Assembly (NCBI GenBank): GCA_964567745.1 | Contig: CAZMNY010000014.1 | Location: 1 to 64,000, forward strand | Reading direction: 5' to 3' | Source: CAZMNY01 sp964567745 | Lineage (GTDB): Bacteria > Planctomycetota > Planctomycetia > Pirellulales > Pirellulaceae | DNA length: 64,000 nucleotides | Shown here: positions 36,094 to 45,719 of the stretch, piece by piece | Layout: each line of letters begins with the position of its first letter | How positions within the stretch are numbered: the first letter of the stretch is position 1 | Notes under the pieces: model-generated | Told to the model about the DNA's origin: nothing | The model's input: the letters and a program-made list of their open reading frames with translations, nothing else | Databases searched by the model: none | Translations under genes and position numbers: made by a program

Positions 36094-37569
36094 TTAGTTC
36101 ACAAGGAATCGATTGCGAGTTCTTGGGATCGAGGCGAGCACCGGCAGTGCAAGCTGGCTCTCAACCTCTTCCGACGTCTTCAGCGAATCGTCAAGGAATT
36201 CGCTGACTAGGGCCATTCCAATCGCGCCGAAAAAGGCCGCTGCGGCCCCTATCGCAAACAGAAGCTTGCGGTTTGGCGACACGGGCGTGTCAATCCGAGA
36301 CGCTTTCTGGAAAACGTTGATGTTCGTGATCTGCTGTTTTCGACGATCTTCCATAATCTGTGACTTCGCCACGTCGGCGCTGTAGACCTGGTATCGCTTC
36401 TCCAGCAAATCGACTTCCGCCTGCATCGATTTCAATTCGACTTCGTCTCGGTTGAGCTGCTCAAACTGAACGCGTTTGGCCTCCAGCTCGATTTCGAAAG
36501 AGTCGATTTTGGATTTCATCACTTCGACGCTTGAGTAAGCGAACCGCAATTCTTCCATGTCCAGGTCATGTTCCGCTTGCTCAACTTGCCTAACCGCGCC
36601 CTTCACCCTGGGATGCCGTGGGCGATGGTCGCCTTTTAGCCCTTCCACCGTGACTCGCAACGCATAGAGCTGAGCTCGCATTGCGTCGAGCGATTTGGAG
36701 GAAACCGAACTTGTCGATTCGCTAGACATCGAGACAGGCAACGTCGGATTGTTGGCGTAGAGTTGTTCGAACTTGTCTTGAAATGACCGCTTGTCGCCTT
36801 GAGCCGTCACGATGTTCAATTGAATTTGGCGGATCTGCTCTTCCAGCGTTCTCTTGCGACCCTCGATCGATACAACTCCCACCTCGTTCTTTCGGTCCTT
36901 CAGTTTGTTTCCCGCTTCCATCATCTGGACTTTGACGGCGTTCAACTTGGCTTGAAGAAAGGCGGTTGAATTCTCCGTCTCGTGGGCCCGGCTGTGCTTG
37001 CGTCGAGCCACCTCGACGTAGGCAGCCGCAATTTGCTGAGCCATCTCGGCACTGTCCGTGGTGGCGGTAACTCGAATCACATTCGACTTTGGCTCCGCGA
37101 CGACTCGTACGATCTTGCGGATCTTCGAAATCGCCTTCTCTTTGTCGCTGACCTTGACTGAGTTAAGCAACGAGCCGACGTTCGCGCGTAGGTTATCGAT
37201 CCATGGCGAGGCCGCATCTGGCTCGGCATTTCGATCCAGGACAACATCCACGCCCATGTCATCGACCACCTGCTCGGCGATCGAATGGCTGCGGAACAAA
37301 TCGAGCAGCGTTTTGATCTCTTCGGCTCGAGCCACTTGCAGCGAAACCGAAACGGGCGACTTGCTCGTCGTCGGATCCGAGTTCAACGATTCGAGTCCCA
37401 CGTTGACCAAAAGTTGAGCTTCGGAGGCGTACTTACGCGGCATGAGAATGAGCGTCGCCGTGACGATGACCATGACGCCGACCAGAACCGACATGCTGCG
37501 CCATTTGTGACGAAACATGATTCGATAGACATCCCTCAAATTGAATTGAATGAGTGGATTCGGCTCCAT
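36094..37569 (-). CDS. GumC/Wzz-family exopolysaccharide chain-length protein
   Basis: About 491 residues from ATG 37569, preceded by AAGGGA. A Wzz domain with a first membrane helix (MSVLVGVMVIVTATLIL, about residues 25-41) is followed by a long periplasmic region with coiled coils (about 185-380) and a second helix near the C-terminus (LLFAIGAAAAFFGAIGMALV). The C-terminal tail carries no kinase domain; the CpsD-like protein encoded downstream takes that place. It sets polymer length and links the polymerase to the export channel. It is the first gene of the main minus-strand run. Confidence 0.92.
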   Translation of the reverse strand: MEPNPLIQFNLRDVYRIMFRHKWRSMSVLVGVMVIVTATLILMPRKYASEAQLLVNVGLESLNSDPTTSKSPVSVSLQVARAEEIKTLLDLFRSHSIAEQVVDDMGVDVVLDRNAEPDAASPWIDNLRANVGSLLNSVKVSDKEKAISKIRKIVRVVAEPKSNVIRVTATTDSAEMAQQIAAAYVEVARRKHSRAHETENSTAFLQAKLNAVKVQMMEAGNKLKDRKNEVGVVSIEGRKRTLEEQIRQIQLNIVTAQGDKRSFQDKFEQLYANNPTLPVSMSSESTSSVSSKSLDAMRAQLYALRVTVEGLKGDHRPRHPRVKGAVRQVEQAEHDLDMEELRFAYSSVEVMKSKIDSFEIELEAKRVQFEQLNRDEVELKSMQAEVDLLEKRYQVYSADVAKSQIMEDRRKQQITNINVFQKASRIDTPVSPNRKLLFAIGAAAAFFGAIGMALVSEFLDDSLKTSEEVESQLALPVLASIPRTRNRFLVN

Positions 37570-37599
37570 TCTCTCGTCCCTTACGAGTTTGGTAACGAC

Positions 37600-37614
37600 G
37601 CCAAGCAACTTGGC
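37600..37614. promoter_or_regulatory. 15-bp inverted repeat in the leader of the GumC gene
   Basis: GCCAAG-CAA-CTTGGC is a perfect 6-bp inverted repeat with a 3-bp loop, about 30 bp upstream of the GumC start codon on the minus strand. It could be a regulator site or a small RNA hairpin in the leader. Nothing else supports a role. Confidence 0.4.
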
Positions 37615-37698
37615 ATGTCGAACGGGAGACCTTTAGAAGCAGAATGCGGACCAGGGAAACGGGAAAGGGGATCAATGACCCACAAACCTTTATATACC

Positions 37699-37714
37699 AG
37701 CGACTTAAGTCGCT
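37699..37714. promoter_or_regulatory. 16-bp perfect palindrome upstream of the exopolysaccharide genes
   Basis: AGCGACTTAAGTCGCT is a perfect palindrome about 130 bp upstream of the GumC start. On the minus strand it is followed within a few bases by GGTATATAAAGG, which resembles a -10 box, so a dimeric regulator bound here would cover the -35 region. The placement at the head of the longest operon in the window makes an operator plausible. No binding protein can be named. Confidence 0.45.
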
Positions 37715-37819
37715 TCCCGTAATGCCGCGTGTTGTTGCAAAGCGACAACGACGGTGGCGTTTTCGCAACCGTGTTGTGCGAGTTCAACGGCTTGGAGGGG
37801 TCGCTTCCTGGTAGCTACG

Positions 37820-39937
37820 TTAGCCATGATTGGGGCGCAGAATGGGGGCGGCAGGTGGCTGTGAGCTGGATGGCTCCGCACCGCTTGCATCGAGGACGCC
37901 GCTTTCGATTTCGCCCGCTTCGACATCGACCGGGCCGATCGCGTGCGAACCGTCAAACGTCTGCTGGATGTACTCGCCTTCGCTCACTGGCGGCGCCACG
38001 CTGCGGCGGGAGAGTCTGTCGAGAATCGGCGCCGAGGGACGGCTCAAGCGAGCTCGCTCGGCGGAATCGTGATACGCCTGGCTCGGCCAATCCCCTTCAG
38101 CAAGGTGAATGTCGTTGTAGTCGAGCAACGATCCCTTGTTGAAGTGGACGTTCTTGACAGCCAAGGTGTATTCGAGAATCGATCGATAGTAACGAGATTC
38201 TGATTCCGCCAGCCGACGTTGCGATTCGAGCAGTTCGTTAACGAGCCGGCCGACCTGACTCGGGTCCGGGTCTTCGTTTTGAATCTCAAGCGCTTGCAAT
38301 TGTTGCCTTGCGGCGACGCGGCGATTGAATGCTGTCTTGGCCACCACGTAGGCTCGCGCCATCTCGCCCATGGCGGCGCTGAGATCATGTGAGACGGCCC
38401 GTTGTTGTTCAGAGAGCACGGCGACTTCGCGAGCCAGATTGAGTTCGGCGTTTCGAACGGCCGCATGCGCCTTACGGTAGCCGATCGGGACCGTCAATTC
38501 GAAACCGAGTTGCCACTCTTGAAAGTCGCCCGTGGTCAGATTGGAAAACGCATCGGTAAACGGCGGATTGTGATTTCCGTCTGGGTCGAGCAGATCTTTA
38601 CCAAAGCCGCGCCATCGATAGCGACCCACCGCGTCCAAACGTGGGAGAAGGAAATTACGAGTGCCGACGAGTTCCAATTCTCGCCGCTTGACGACCCATT
38701 TTTGTCGACGCAGCTCGGGGCGCCGCTGTTGCGACTCAACCAAAATTTCGTCCCAATCGAACATCACTCTGGCCATCTGAGGTTCGTCGCTAGGCCGAAT
38801 CAAGCGGCCATCGTTGATCGGTACGCCGATGATTTGCCTCAGTCGACGCTCGTTGGCGTGTACGCCGCCAAGTCCGCGAAATGTGTTGTTCCGCGTCGGC
38901 TCAATCAATCGCCCGGTCAGCGCGTTTTGTACGTCGCCTTCGAGCCGATAGTACTGCTCCCGCGCCTGGGCTTCTTTATCCGCTTCACCACCCTCACGGC
39001 CTCGCCGTTTCCACTCGTTGATGACTCGCCATGTTGTCAGCGACCGTTGCCTGGCCGCCATCTTGGCGTCGAGATCGCGATAGGCGAAATAGAGTTCCCA
39101 GTAGGCGTTTTCGATGTCGCTCACCAAGTTGCGAACGCCGATTTCGAAGTCGGCTAGGCTGATGTCGTAACTGGTTCGCGCGAGCAAAACGCCGCGTAGC
39201 TGGCCAGCGGACGCATTGGGTCCGGCGATTCGGTTGAAATCGGCGCCGGCGCCTTGCAACAAGGGCTGTCGAAACTCCGCCTCAATGTTCGTATTCCAGG
39301 CGCTCCCGAAGAGGTTGCCCGGCGCGTTGTTGGCGTCGTAGTCCATGTTGTGGCGAATCGTCAAGTCGCCGCCGACCGCGGTCTTCTTACCCAACTCCAT
39401 GGAATAGTCCATGAAATCCTGTTTGAGCACCCTTGTTCCGCCGCCAAAGAAACTGTTGTTCAAGGCGCGGTCGTTGTTCTCGAAGAATGCGTGAACCGCA
39501 AACGACGTGTCGAATTCGGACAGGGCCGCTTCCACGCCGAACCGCGGATCGGAGTCTTGAATTCCCGGACCGTGAATGGTCTCGACGTTCGACGGAGACT
39601 GAAGAACGAGCCCGCCCAGGTTTCGCAATACCTTCGAGTTCTGCAGGCCCATCCGAACTGCTTCTTGAAGTGTGAGGTCCCACGCTTCGGGCGGCCGATC
39701 CTCGCGAATCGTGATGGGCGGCGGAGCGAGTTCTGGACCGGGCAGATGAGCGGATTGAATGTCGGGATACTCAATCTGAGTCGCGACGCTTTGAGCATGA
39801 GCCAGATCGCTGTCGTCAAATTGGACTTTGCGAACAGCGCAGCCCGACGACATCCCGCAGCACCACATGAGAAAAATCCCAATGGCGGCGTGCGGCCATC
39901 GTATGCCGTCTCGATTCGCGATTTGCTCCAACACCAT
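37820..39937 (-). CDS. TolC-family outer-membrane lipoprotein
   Basis: About 705 residues from ATG 39937. The N-terminus is a lipoprotein signal with lipobox MSSGC, so the mature protein is lipid-anchored in the outer membrane. The two outer membrane efflux protein (OEP) repeats give the long alpha-helical barrel of TolC: LTLQEAVRMGLQNSK near the start, SDIENAYWELYFAYRDLD in the first half and LNLAREVAVLSEQQRAVSH in the second. It is larger than E. coli TolC (about 490 residues), with a proline-rich tail after residue 640. It is divergent from the GAF-HlyD operon, its likely partner, across a 301-bp gap. Confidence 0.88.
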   Translation of the reverse strand: MVLEQIANRDGIRWPHAAIGIFLMWCCGMSSGCAVRKVQFDDSDLAHAQSVATQIEYPDIQSAHLPGPELAPPPITIREDRPPEAWDLTLQEAVRMGLQNSKVLRNLGGLVLQSPSNVETIHGPGIQDSDPRFGVEAALSEFDTSFAVHAFFENNDRALNNSFFGGGTRVLKQDFMDYSMELGKKTAVGGDLTIRHNMDYDANNAPGNLFGSAWNTNIEAEFRQPLLQGAGADFNRIAGPNASAGQLRGVLLARTSYDISLADFEIGVRNLVSDIENAYWELYFAYRDLDAKMAARQRSLTTWRVINEWKRRGREGGEADKEAQAREQYYRLEGDVQNALTGRLIEPTRNNTFRGLGGVHANERRLRQIIGVPINDGRLIRPSDEPQMARVMFDWDEILVESQQRRPELRRQKWVVKRRELELVGTRNFLLPRLDAVGRYRWRGFGKDLLDPDGNHNPPFTDAFSNLTTGDFQEWQLGFELTVPIGYRKAHAAVRNAELNLAREVAVLSEQQRAVSHDLSAAMGEMARAYVVAKTAFNRRVAARQQLQALEIQNEDPDPSQVGRLVNELLESQRRLAESESRYYRSILEYTLAVKNVHFNKGSLLDYNDIHLAEGDWPSQAYHDSAERARLSRPSAPILDRLSRRSVAPPVSEGEYIQQTFDGSHAIGPVDVEAGEIESGVLDASGAEPSSSQPPAAPILRPNHG

Positions 39938-40238
39938 TACGTTCCAAATGCTTCCGTTGTTTGCGATGCCTATCCAAGCCACTACCCGGAAACGCGAAGT
40001 GGTGAATACGCAATGCTCTCGTCCGCCAAAAAACGGATCTCAGTCGTTAATTCGGCCATCGTCTCGACCAATACAAAGCGAAACTTCCGCACAAGCGGAA
40101 GATTTGGCCGAAAACTCAAATCACGCAAAACCGTTAAAACCCGCAGAGTCGCAACGGGCGACAGAGCGAAGGCTGTTTATTTCCATCAAGCGTTGCCAAA
40201 ACATCTACAAATTTGCGGCCACGGCTATATTGGAAACT

Positions 40239-42194
40239 ATGTTCCCCAATCCGCGCGGAGACACGCCCACACCGGCTGCCGAGCTGTGGCCAGACATCGA
40301 AGCTGCGCTGGACGGTCTAGCTGAATTGAGCCAGTCCGTTGCGCCGCCCACTCGCTTCTGCGCTGAATTGGCCGCCAACGTCTTGTCCGCTGTCTCCGGC
40401 GAATCCGCGGCCGTCTGGGCGATTCCAGATGACGAAGATTCGAAGCGAGAGTGGCGTCCCTTGGCGACCATTCCTTACCGCGTCGCTACGCCGCCGCCGG
40501 CGTGGCTGCACGACGCCGCGACAAAGCATGGCACGACGATCCACGTCGATCGGTCCGAGACTCCAAAGCAGCAGACGACCGTCTCGGCCGCCGCAACCGT
40601 TCACGTTGATGAGCAGCCCGTTGCGATTCTGCACGTCACGACGGGGCACGAGGACAGCGCTTCGTTGAGCCGAGCCATTGAGCGGATTCTCGATGCGTTT
40701 GCCGAAGTGGCCGCCGAGTATTTCGCTCACGACGAGCGTCGTCGCTTGAAGCACGCCCACAGGACGTGGAGCAAAGTCGAACAGTTCATCGAGCAATGCC
40801 ATTCCCAATGGTCGTGGAAACCGACCGCGTTCACTCTCGCCAACGAATCGCGGACGTTGATCGGCTGCGACCGAGTCACCATCTTGCGAAGGCGCGGCCG
40901 TCGATTTGTCGCGGAGGCGATTAGCGGTGCCGATTCGTTCGACCGCCGCTCGAATCAAGTCCGCGCCCTGGAGCGTCTGGCGACGCAAACCGCCAAACTA
41001 AACGAGCTAGTGTGGTATGGATTGGCCGATGCCGCGGAAGAGACTCAGCATCTATTCGAAGCCTACGTCGACTCCGCCAATGCAAAAGGGATCGCAGTGG
41101 CGCCGATCGTCAAAGGCGAAACGATTCCGGACGTTCTACTGATTTGCGAATTCTTTGAACTCCCTCGTGATGAAACTCCCGTGCGCGACCGACTAGCGCT
41201 AGTCCAGCGGCATGGGCGAACGGCCGCCGAGCACTCGCTGCGCATCGAGCGCATGCCGCTCCGATTCGTCGCCGGTCTGTTAGAAAGCATCGGATGGCGA
41301 AACTCGTGGAGCCGAGTGATGCGATGGTCGGCCGTCTGCACGGTCATTCTTGCCGCTGCCGCCGCCGCGATTCTGGTGCAAACGGATCTCGAGATTAAAG
41401 CCAGGGGCGAACTACAGCCGGACGTGCAGCGGCGCATCTTCGCGCCGGCCGATGGCTCGATCGCTGACATCCTGATTGAGCGCGGCGAGCGAGTGGACGA
41501 GGGCGATCTTCTAATCCGAATGACCGATCGACAATTGGATTTCGACGAAGCGAGAATCGCCGGAGAAATACAAACCGTGTCGACCGAACTGCAAACCGTT
41601 CGCACGACTCGAATCAAGGGCGCACAACACGCGGAGGGAATCGAGCGAGAGAATGAGTTGGCCGCGCGGGAAACGCAACTTGGTCAACAACTGGCCAATC
41701 TCAACGAACAACTCGGCATCCTCAAACGCAAACGCAAGGCATTGGAGGTTCGCAGCCCGATTGAAGGACAGGTGGTCGCCGGAGACATTCGCCACGACCT
41801 CGACGCCCGCCCCGTCAAGCGAGGCCAAAGGCTGATGGTCGTCGCCCAGACAAACGGCGAATGGGTGCTTCAGCTGCGAGTGCCCGACGAGCGGATGAAA
41901 CACGTGTTGGACGCGCGCGACAAACAGTCTCAGCCGCTTCGTGTTCGCTTCATGTTGGCCTCGAAACCAGGCACGATGTACGACGGTAAAGTACGAGAGA
42001 TCTCCGTCGCCGCCGACAGCCAGACAAACGCGCCGCCGACCGTACTCGTCACCGTCTCCGTGCAGCGAGATCAGATCGCGGACTTGCATGTTGGCGCCGA
42101 CGTCGCCGCGCGAATCGTCTGCGGCCGCACGAGCGTCGGCTTTGCCTGGCTGCACAACATTTACGAACGGATTCGAATTCAATTCTTCGTTTAG
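40239..42194 (+). CDS. GAF domain-HlyD fusion protein
   Basis: 651 residues with two unrelated parts. About residues 10-340 hold cytoplasmic GAF-type sensor sequence, probably two repeats: a first around residues 30-170, a second around 195-340 with TLANESRTLIGCDRVTIL. A single membrane helix lies at about 365-383 (CTVILAAAAAAILVQ). The rest is a HlyD/RND-type periplasmic adaptor: GELQPDVQRRIFAPADGSI (lipoyl-like half), a helical hairpin of about 100 residues, VRSPIEGQVVAG-type return, and a barrel domain. An adaptor fused to a GAF sensor would allow a cytoplasmic ligand to act on an export complex. It is the first of three overlapping or closely spaced genes. Confidence 0.83.
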   Translation: MFPNPRGDTPTPAAELWPDIEAALDGLAELSQSVAPPTRFCAELAANVLSAVSGESAAVWAIPDDEDSKREWRPLATIPYRVATPPPAWLHDAATKHGTTIHVDRSETPKQQTTVSAAATVHVDEQPVAILHVTTGHEDSASLSRAIERILDAFAEVAAEYFAHDERRRLKHAHRTWSKVEQFIEQCHSQWSWKPTAFTLANESRTLIGCDRVTILRRRGRRFVAEAISGADSFDRRSNQVRALERLATQTAKLNELVWYGLADAAEETQHLFEAYVDSANAKGIAVAPIVKGETIPDVLLICEFFELPRDETPVRDRLALVQRHGRTAAEHSLRIERMPLRFVAGLLESIGWRNSWSRVMRWSAVCTVILAAAAAAILVQTDLEIKARGELQPDVQRRIFAPADGSIADILIERGERVDEGDLLIRMTDRQLDFDEARIAGEIQTVSTELQTVRTTRIKGAQHAEGIERENELAARETQLGQQLANLNEQLGILKRKRKALEVRSPIEGQVVAGDIRHDLDARPVKRGQRLMVVAQTNGEWVLQLRVPDERMKHVLDARDKQSQPLRVRFMLASKPGTMYDGKVREISVAADSQTNAPPTVLVTVSVQRDQIADLHVGADVAARIVCGRTSVGFAWLHNIYERIRIQFFV

Positions 42195-42274
42195 CCATGC
42201 CCCGGCTTCGAAACTTACGTCGCCACCGACGAACATCGCCGCCAAACAAACCCTAGCCCGACACGGTCAACCTC

Positions 42275-43237
42275 ATGTTCCAGCCGACTCGCCGCACGCT
42301 TTTCGCCGCGACCGCTCTGTTGTTCGTCACATCGCTGTCGTACGCCGCCGAACCGGAAGAATTCAAGTTGGAAAAAGTGGTCATTACGGTCATGGAGCAA
42401 CTTGAAGTGCCGGCGCAGGCTGAGGGAAGCCTTTCGCGAGTCGACGTCAAGGAAGGCGATGTGCTTCAGCAAGGAGACGCAATCGCTAGAATTCGCGACG
42501 ACGACGCCAAGCTCGAAATCGCCCGGCAACGAATCAATCTCGAAAACGCCATCGCGCTCGCCGAAAACACCGTCGCCATCCGCCTGGCCAAGAAAGAACG
42601 AGAACGCGCTCATGCCGAACTCTCACGCGCCGAACGTTGGGGCAAGAAGGTAAAAGACGCGGTATCCAAATCCGAAATCGAGCGTCTTCAACTGGCTCTC
42701 GACAAAGCCGAACTCGACATCGAACAGGCAACCGAAGATCTAAAGACCGCTCAACGGGCGGTTGACGCCCACAAGAACGAGGTCAGTCGAGCGGAGAATC
42801 TCTTGCTTAAGCGCAGCATTCGATCGCCCGTTCGAGGCGTCGTCGTGCACGTCGCCAAGCATCGAGGCTCGTGGGTCAAGCCAGGCGACGCCGTCGTTCG
42901 AGTCTTGCGACTCGATCGATTGCGAGTCGAAGCGATCTTGCCTCGCGAAATGCTCCTCAAACCCCTGAAGGGAAGTCGTGTCGTCGTATCGATCGATCTG
43001 CCCGATCGAGGAACCGGTGAGTACGAAGGACGCATTGTTTTTGTGCGGCCCGAACTGAATCCGCTTAACAATCAGATCCGAGTTTGGGCGGAGATCGAGA
43101 ACGACGAACTCTTGCTGCGCCCCGGACTTTCCGGCTCAATGACGATCCATTTGAACGAGCAAGACGACTCGCAAGTCGACGGGAACGCATCTCAATCAAA
43201 TCTTGTCGCGGACGATGACGCCAAGAAATCGCCATGA
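42275..43237 (+). CDS. HlyD-family periplasmic adaptor
   Basis: 320 residues with a cleavable signal peptide (RRTLFAATALLFVTSLSYAAEP). A barrel-sandwich (biotinyl-lipoyl-like) half begins with EGSLSRVDVKEGDVLQQGD, then a hairpin coiled coil of about 110 residues with many Glu/Lys/Ala heptads, the return half SIRSPVRGVVVHVAKHRG, and a beta-barrel. It resembles adaptors of MacA/RND systems but has no pump gene beside it. Its stop overlaps the start of the M50-HlyD gene (ATGA), so the two are coupled. Confidence 0.88.
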   Translation: MFQPTRRTLFAATALLFVTSLSYAAEPEEFKLEKVVITVMEQLEVPAQAEGSLSRVDVKEGDVLQQGDAIARIRDDDAKLEIARQRINLENAIALAENTVAIRLAKKERERAHAELSRAERWGKKVKDAVSKSEIERLQLALDKAELDIEQATEDLKTAQRAVDAHKNEVSRAENLLLKRSIRSPVRGVVVHVAKHRGSWVKPGDAVVRVLRLDRLRVEAILPREMLLKPLKGSRVVVSIDLPDRGTGEYEGRIVFVRPELNPLNNQIRVWAEIENDELLLRPGLSGSMTIHLNEQDDSQVDGNASQSNLVADDDAKKSP

Positions 43238-45444
43238 ACTCTGCAAGTCGACAGAAACTACCGCTGCGCGCTCGAGGAGAACTCGAATTCCGAGCGGTGC
43301 GCGTTCGCGAACAACGCCGGTGGAGCGTGAAAGATCCGATTGCGTTGAGGTACTATCAACTTCGCGATGAAGAACATTTCATGCTCGAGCAACTCAAGCA
43401 GCCGCGAAGCCTGAGCGAGATTCGTGAAGCGTTCGACGCGAGATTCGCTCCAAGACGAGTCTCGTCAGCCGACTTGCAAGCATTCCTTGGAACGCTGTAC
43501 CGAGAAGGTCTCATTGTCTCCGACGCGTCAGGACAGGGCGAGCAACTATTGGCTCGTGGTGAAAACTCAGCGCGGCGCGAACTTTGGGGAAGACTCGTCA
43601 ATCTGCTGGCGATTCGATTTCGCGGCGTCGACGCCGAACCCGTTCTAGCTCGGCTCTATCCGCTCTTACGGTGGATGTTTTCAACCTGGTTCATTGTGCT
43701 GGCGTGTCTATTCGTCACGGGCGTCGCGGTTTTCGCGGGCCTGCATGCAGACGAACTCGCTCGACGCTTGCCGACTTTTGAATCGATGCTGACGGCGAGA
43801 ACGCTTGTTTGGTTGGCCGTTGCCCTAGGTGTCAGCAAAGTGCTGCACGAGTTGGGTCACGGACTCACCTGCCGTCACGTCGGCGGCGAGTGCCATGAGA
43901 TCGGCGTGATGCTTTTGGTCTTTACGCCTTGTCTCTACTGCAACGTGACCGACATTTGGATGCAGCCGAGCAAGTGGCGAAGGGCGGCAGTCAGCGCTGC
44001 GGGAATTGCAGTCGAACTGATGATCGCCGCGCTGGCATTCTTAGTTTGGTGGAACAGCGAACCGGGTCTGCTCAATTCGGCCTGTTTCAGCCTTATGCTC
44101 GTCGGCTCGGTCAACAGCCTTCTGTTCAATGGCAACCCGCTGCTCCGGTACGACGGCTATTACGTGCTCTCCGATCTGCTCGAAGCGCCGAACCTTGCGT
44201 CTCAGAGCACCGCCTATCTTCGCCGGATCTTGGTTCGATGGGTGTTTGGCGTCGAGCCCGAGCAAGATGCGTTGGGCGACTTTTCCCGCTCGCGAATTCT
44301 GCTTTCTTACGGTATCGCCTCGACCGCATATCGCTTGTTTGTGGTCGCGATGATTCTGTGGGCGGTTCACAAGGCGTTCGCACTCTGGGGACTGGAATTG
44401 ATCGCTTGGCTGCTCGCCGTCGTGGTGGCGGCCAGTATGTTGAGCCCACCCTTGCAACGAGTCTTCCGCTTCATTTCACGACCAGGAGCTTGGCGACAAA
44501 TGCGAATCTTGAACATCATCGTCGCCTCAGCCGTTTTCGCGTTGGCGGCCTACGTCGTCGCGGCCGTTCCCGTGCGACACCGAGTTTCGGCACCGGCGCT
44601 CGTCCAAGCCGAAAAAGCGGAAGCAGTGTTTGTCGAAATCCCTGGCAAGTTGGTCTCGACACTTCATGAAGGCGAGCAAGTGAAAGAGGGCGAGACAATT
44701 TGCCAACTCGAAAACTTGGACCTCAATTTGGAAATCCAACTGCTGCTCGGCCGACGCGACCTGCAACAATCGCACGTTCGCTCACTCACGCAACGGGCGG
44801 TCTTCGACGAGTCGCTCGAGGCCCAGTTGCCTGCAGCCAAACAACGACTCGCTGACCTGAACAACCAGCTCAAACACAAACGCACCGACTTGGACAAGCT
44901 GACAATCCGCGCGCCCGCGTCGGGCGTCGTGCTGGCTTCGCGACGCCGCCCCGAAATCGAGAATGACGCGGAACTCCATGCGTGGACAGGCGCTCCCACC
45001 GACCACGAGAATAGAGGCTGTTTCCTGGAGCGAGGCGAATTGCTCTGCCGCGTCGGCGATGACGATCGGCTCGAAGCGTTGCTCGTCGTCTCGCAAGCAG
45101 ACATTCCCTTTGTCGAACAAGGCCAGGTCGTCACGCTGCAGCTCGATCATCTTGGCGGCGAGTTCATTAGTGGGAGCGTAGCCGAGGTCGCTAAGGTTGA
45201 CTTGCAAAGCGCGCCGCCCGAATTGATTCAGGCGGGCGAGCTCGCGGCGTCCAGAACCGGCGCGATGCAAAACGCGCCAGCCGCCACGTCGTACTTGGTG
45301 CGAGTGAAACTCGACCAGTTCGAGCGAACGTTGCTACATCGGTCGACCGGCCAGGCTCGCATTCACGCCCGCCCTCGATCCATGTGGCAACGAACCGTCC
45401 ACTACCTCGCCCGGACCTTCGGATTCGAACTCGTCGCAAGCTAA
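43234..45444 (+). CDS. PqqD-like/M50 protease/HlyD fusion protein
   Basis: 736 residues in three parts. Residues 20-110 form a small winged-helix region resembling PqqD (peptide-chaperone) domains (YYQLRDEEHFMLEQL, FLGTLYREGLIV). Residues 145-450 are a polytopic M50 site-2-type protease: HELGH at 205-209, GVMLLVFTPCLYCNVTD, and NPLLRYDGYY with the third metal ligand D307. Residues 455-736 are a HlyD-like adaptor (LVSTLHEGEQVKEGETI, coiled coil, LTIRAPASGVVLASRR). All protease residues are present. By analogy with peptide-maturation exporters it could process and pass on a peptide; that is inference. Confidence 0.85.
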   Translation: MNSASRQKLPLRARGELEFRAVRVREQRRWSVKDPIALRYYQLRDEEHFMLEQLKQPRSLSEIREAFDARFAPRRVSSADLQAFLGTLYREGLIVSDASGQGEQLLARGENSARRELWGRLVNLLAIRFRGVDAEPVLARLYPLLRWMFSTWFIVLACLFVTGVAVFAGLHADELARRLPTFESMLTARTLVWLAVALGVSKVLHELGHGLTCRHVGGECHEIGVMLLVFTPCLYCNVTDIWMQPSKWRRAAVSAAGIAVELMIAALAFLVWWNSEPGLLNSACFSLMLVGSVNSLLFNGNPLLRYDGYYVLSDLLEAPNLASQSTAYLRRILVRWVFGVEPEQDALGDFSRSRILLSYGIASTAYRLFVVAMILWAVHKAFALWGLELIAWLLAVVVAASMLSPPLQRVFRFISRPGAWRQMRILNIIVASAVFALAAYVVAAVPVRHRVSAPALVQAEKAEAVFVEIPGKLVSTLHEGEQVKEGETICQLENLDLNLEIQLLLGRRDLQQSHVRSLTQRAVFDESLEAQLPAAKQRLADLNNQLKHKRTDLDKLTIRAPASGVVLASRRRPEIENDAELHAWTGAPTDHENRGCFLERGELLCRVGDDDRLEALLVVSQADIPFVEQGQVVTLQLDHLGGEFISGSVAEVAKVDLQSAPPELIQAGELAASRTGAMQNAPAATSYLVRVKLDQFERTLLHRSTGQARIHARPRSMWQRTVHYLARTFGFELVAS

Positions 45445-45719
45445 AAAACGATCTGTGAAGTCGACCGGGAGCGCGCGCGTTGGGAGCAGGCCGCAAAAAA
45501 AGTGACCGAATTTTGATGGTCGCTTGCCGCAACTTTGCCCAGTGCCAGGGGTTCGTAGACTAAAACAGAGTGGAGATCTGGGCCGGTCTGCGGCTCGGGG
45601 GCTCAGCGCTGGCGAGACAGCGACGCCAAGGGGAATTGACCCAAGGCGTCCATCAGCAACAAAGTGACAACACCAGAACACTGGCGACTGGCCGCGCCGA
45701 CTATTGACAGGAGCACACC

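Noticed and set aside
37820..45444. Conventional type I secretion or RND efflux system
   Set aside because: No ABC ATPase-exporter or RND pump is encoded beside the adaptors and the TolC protein.
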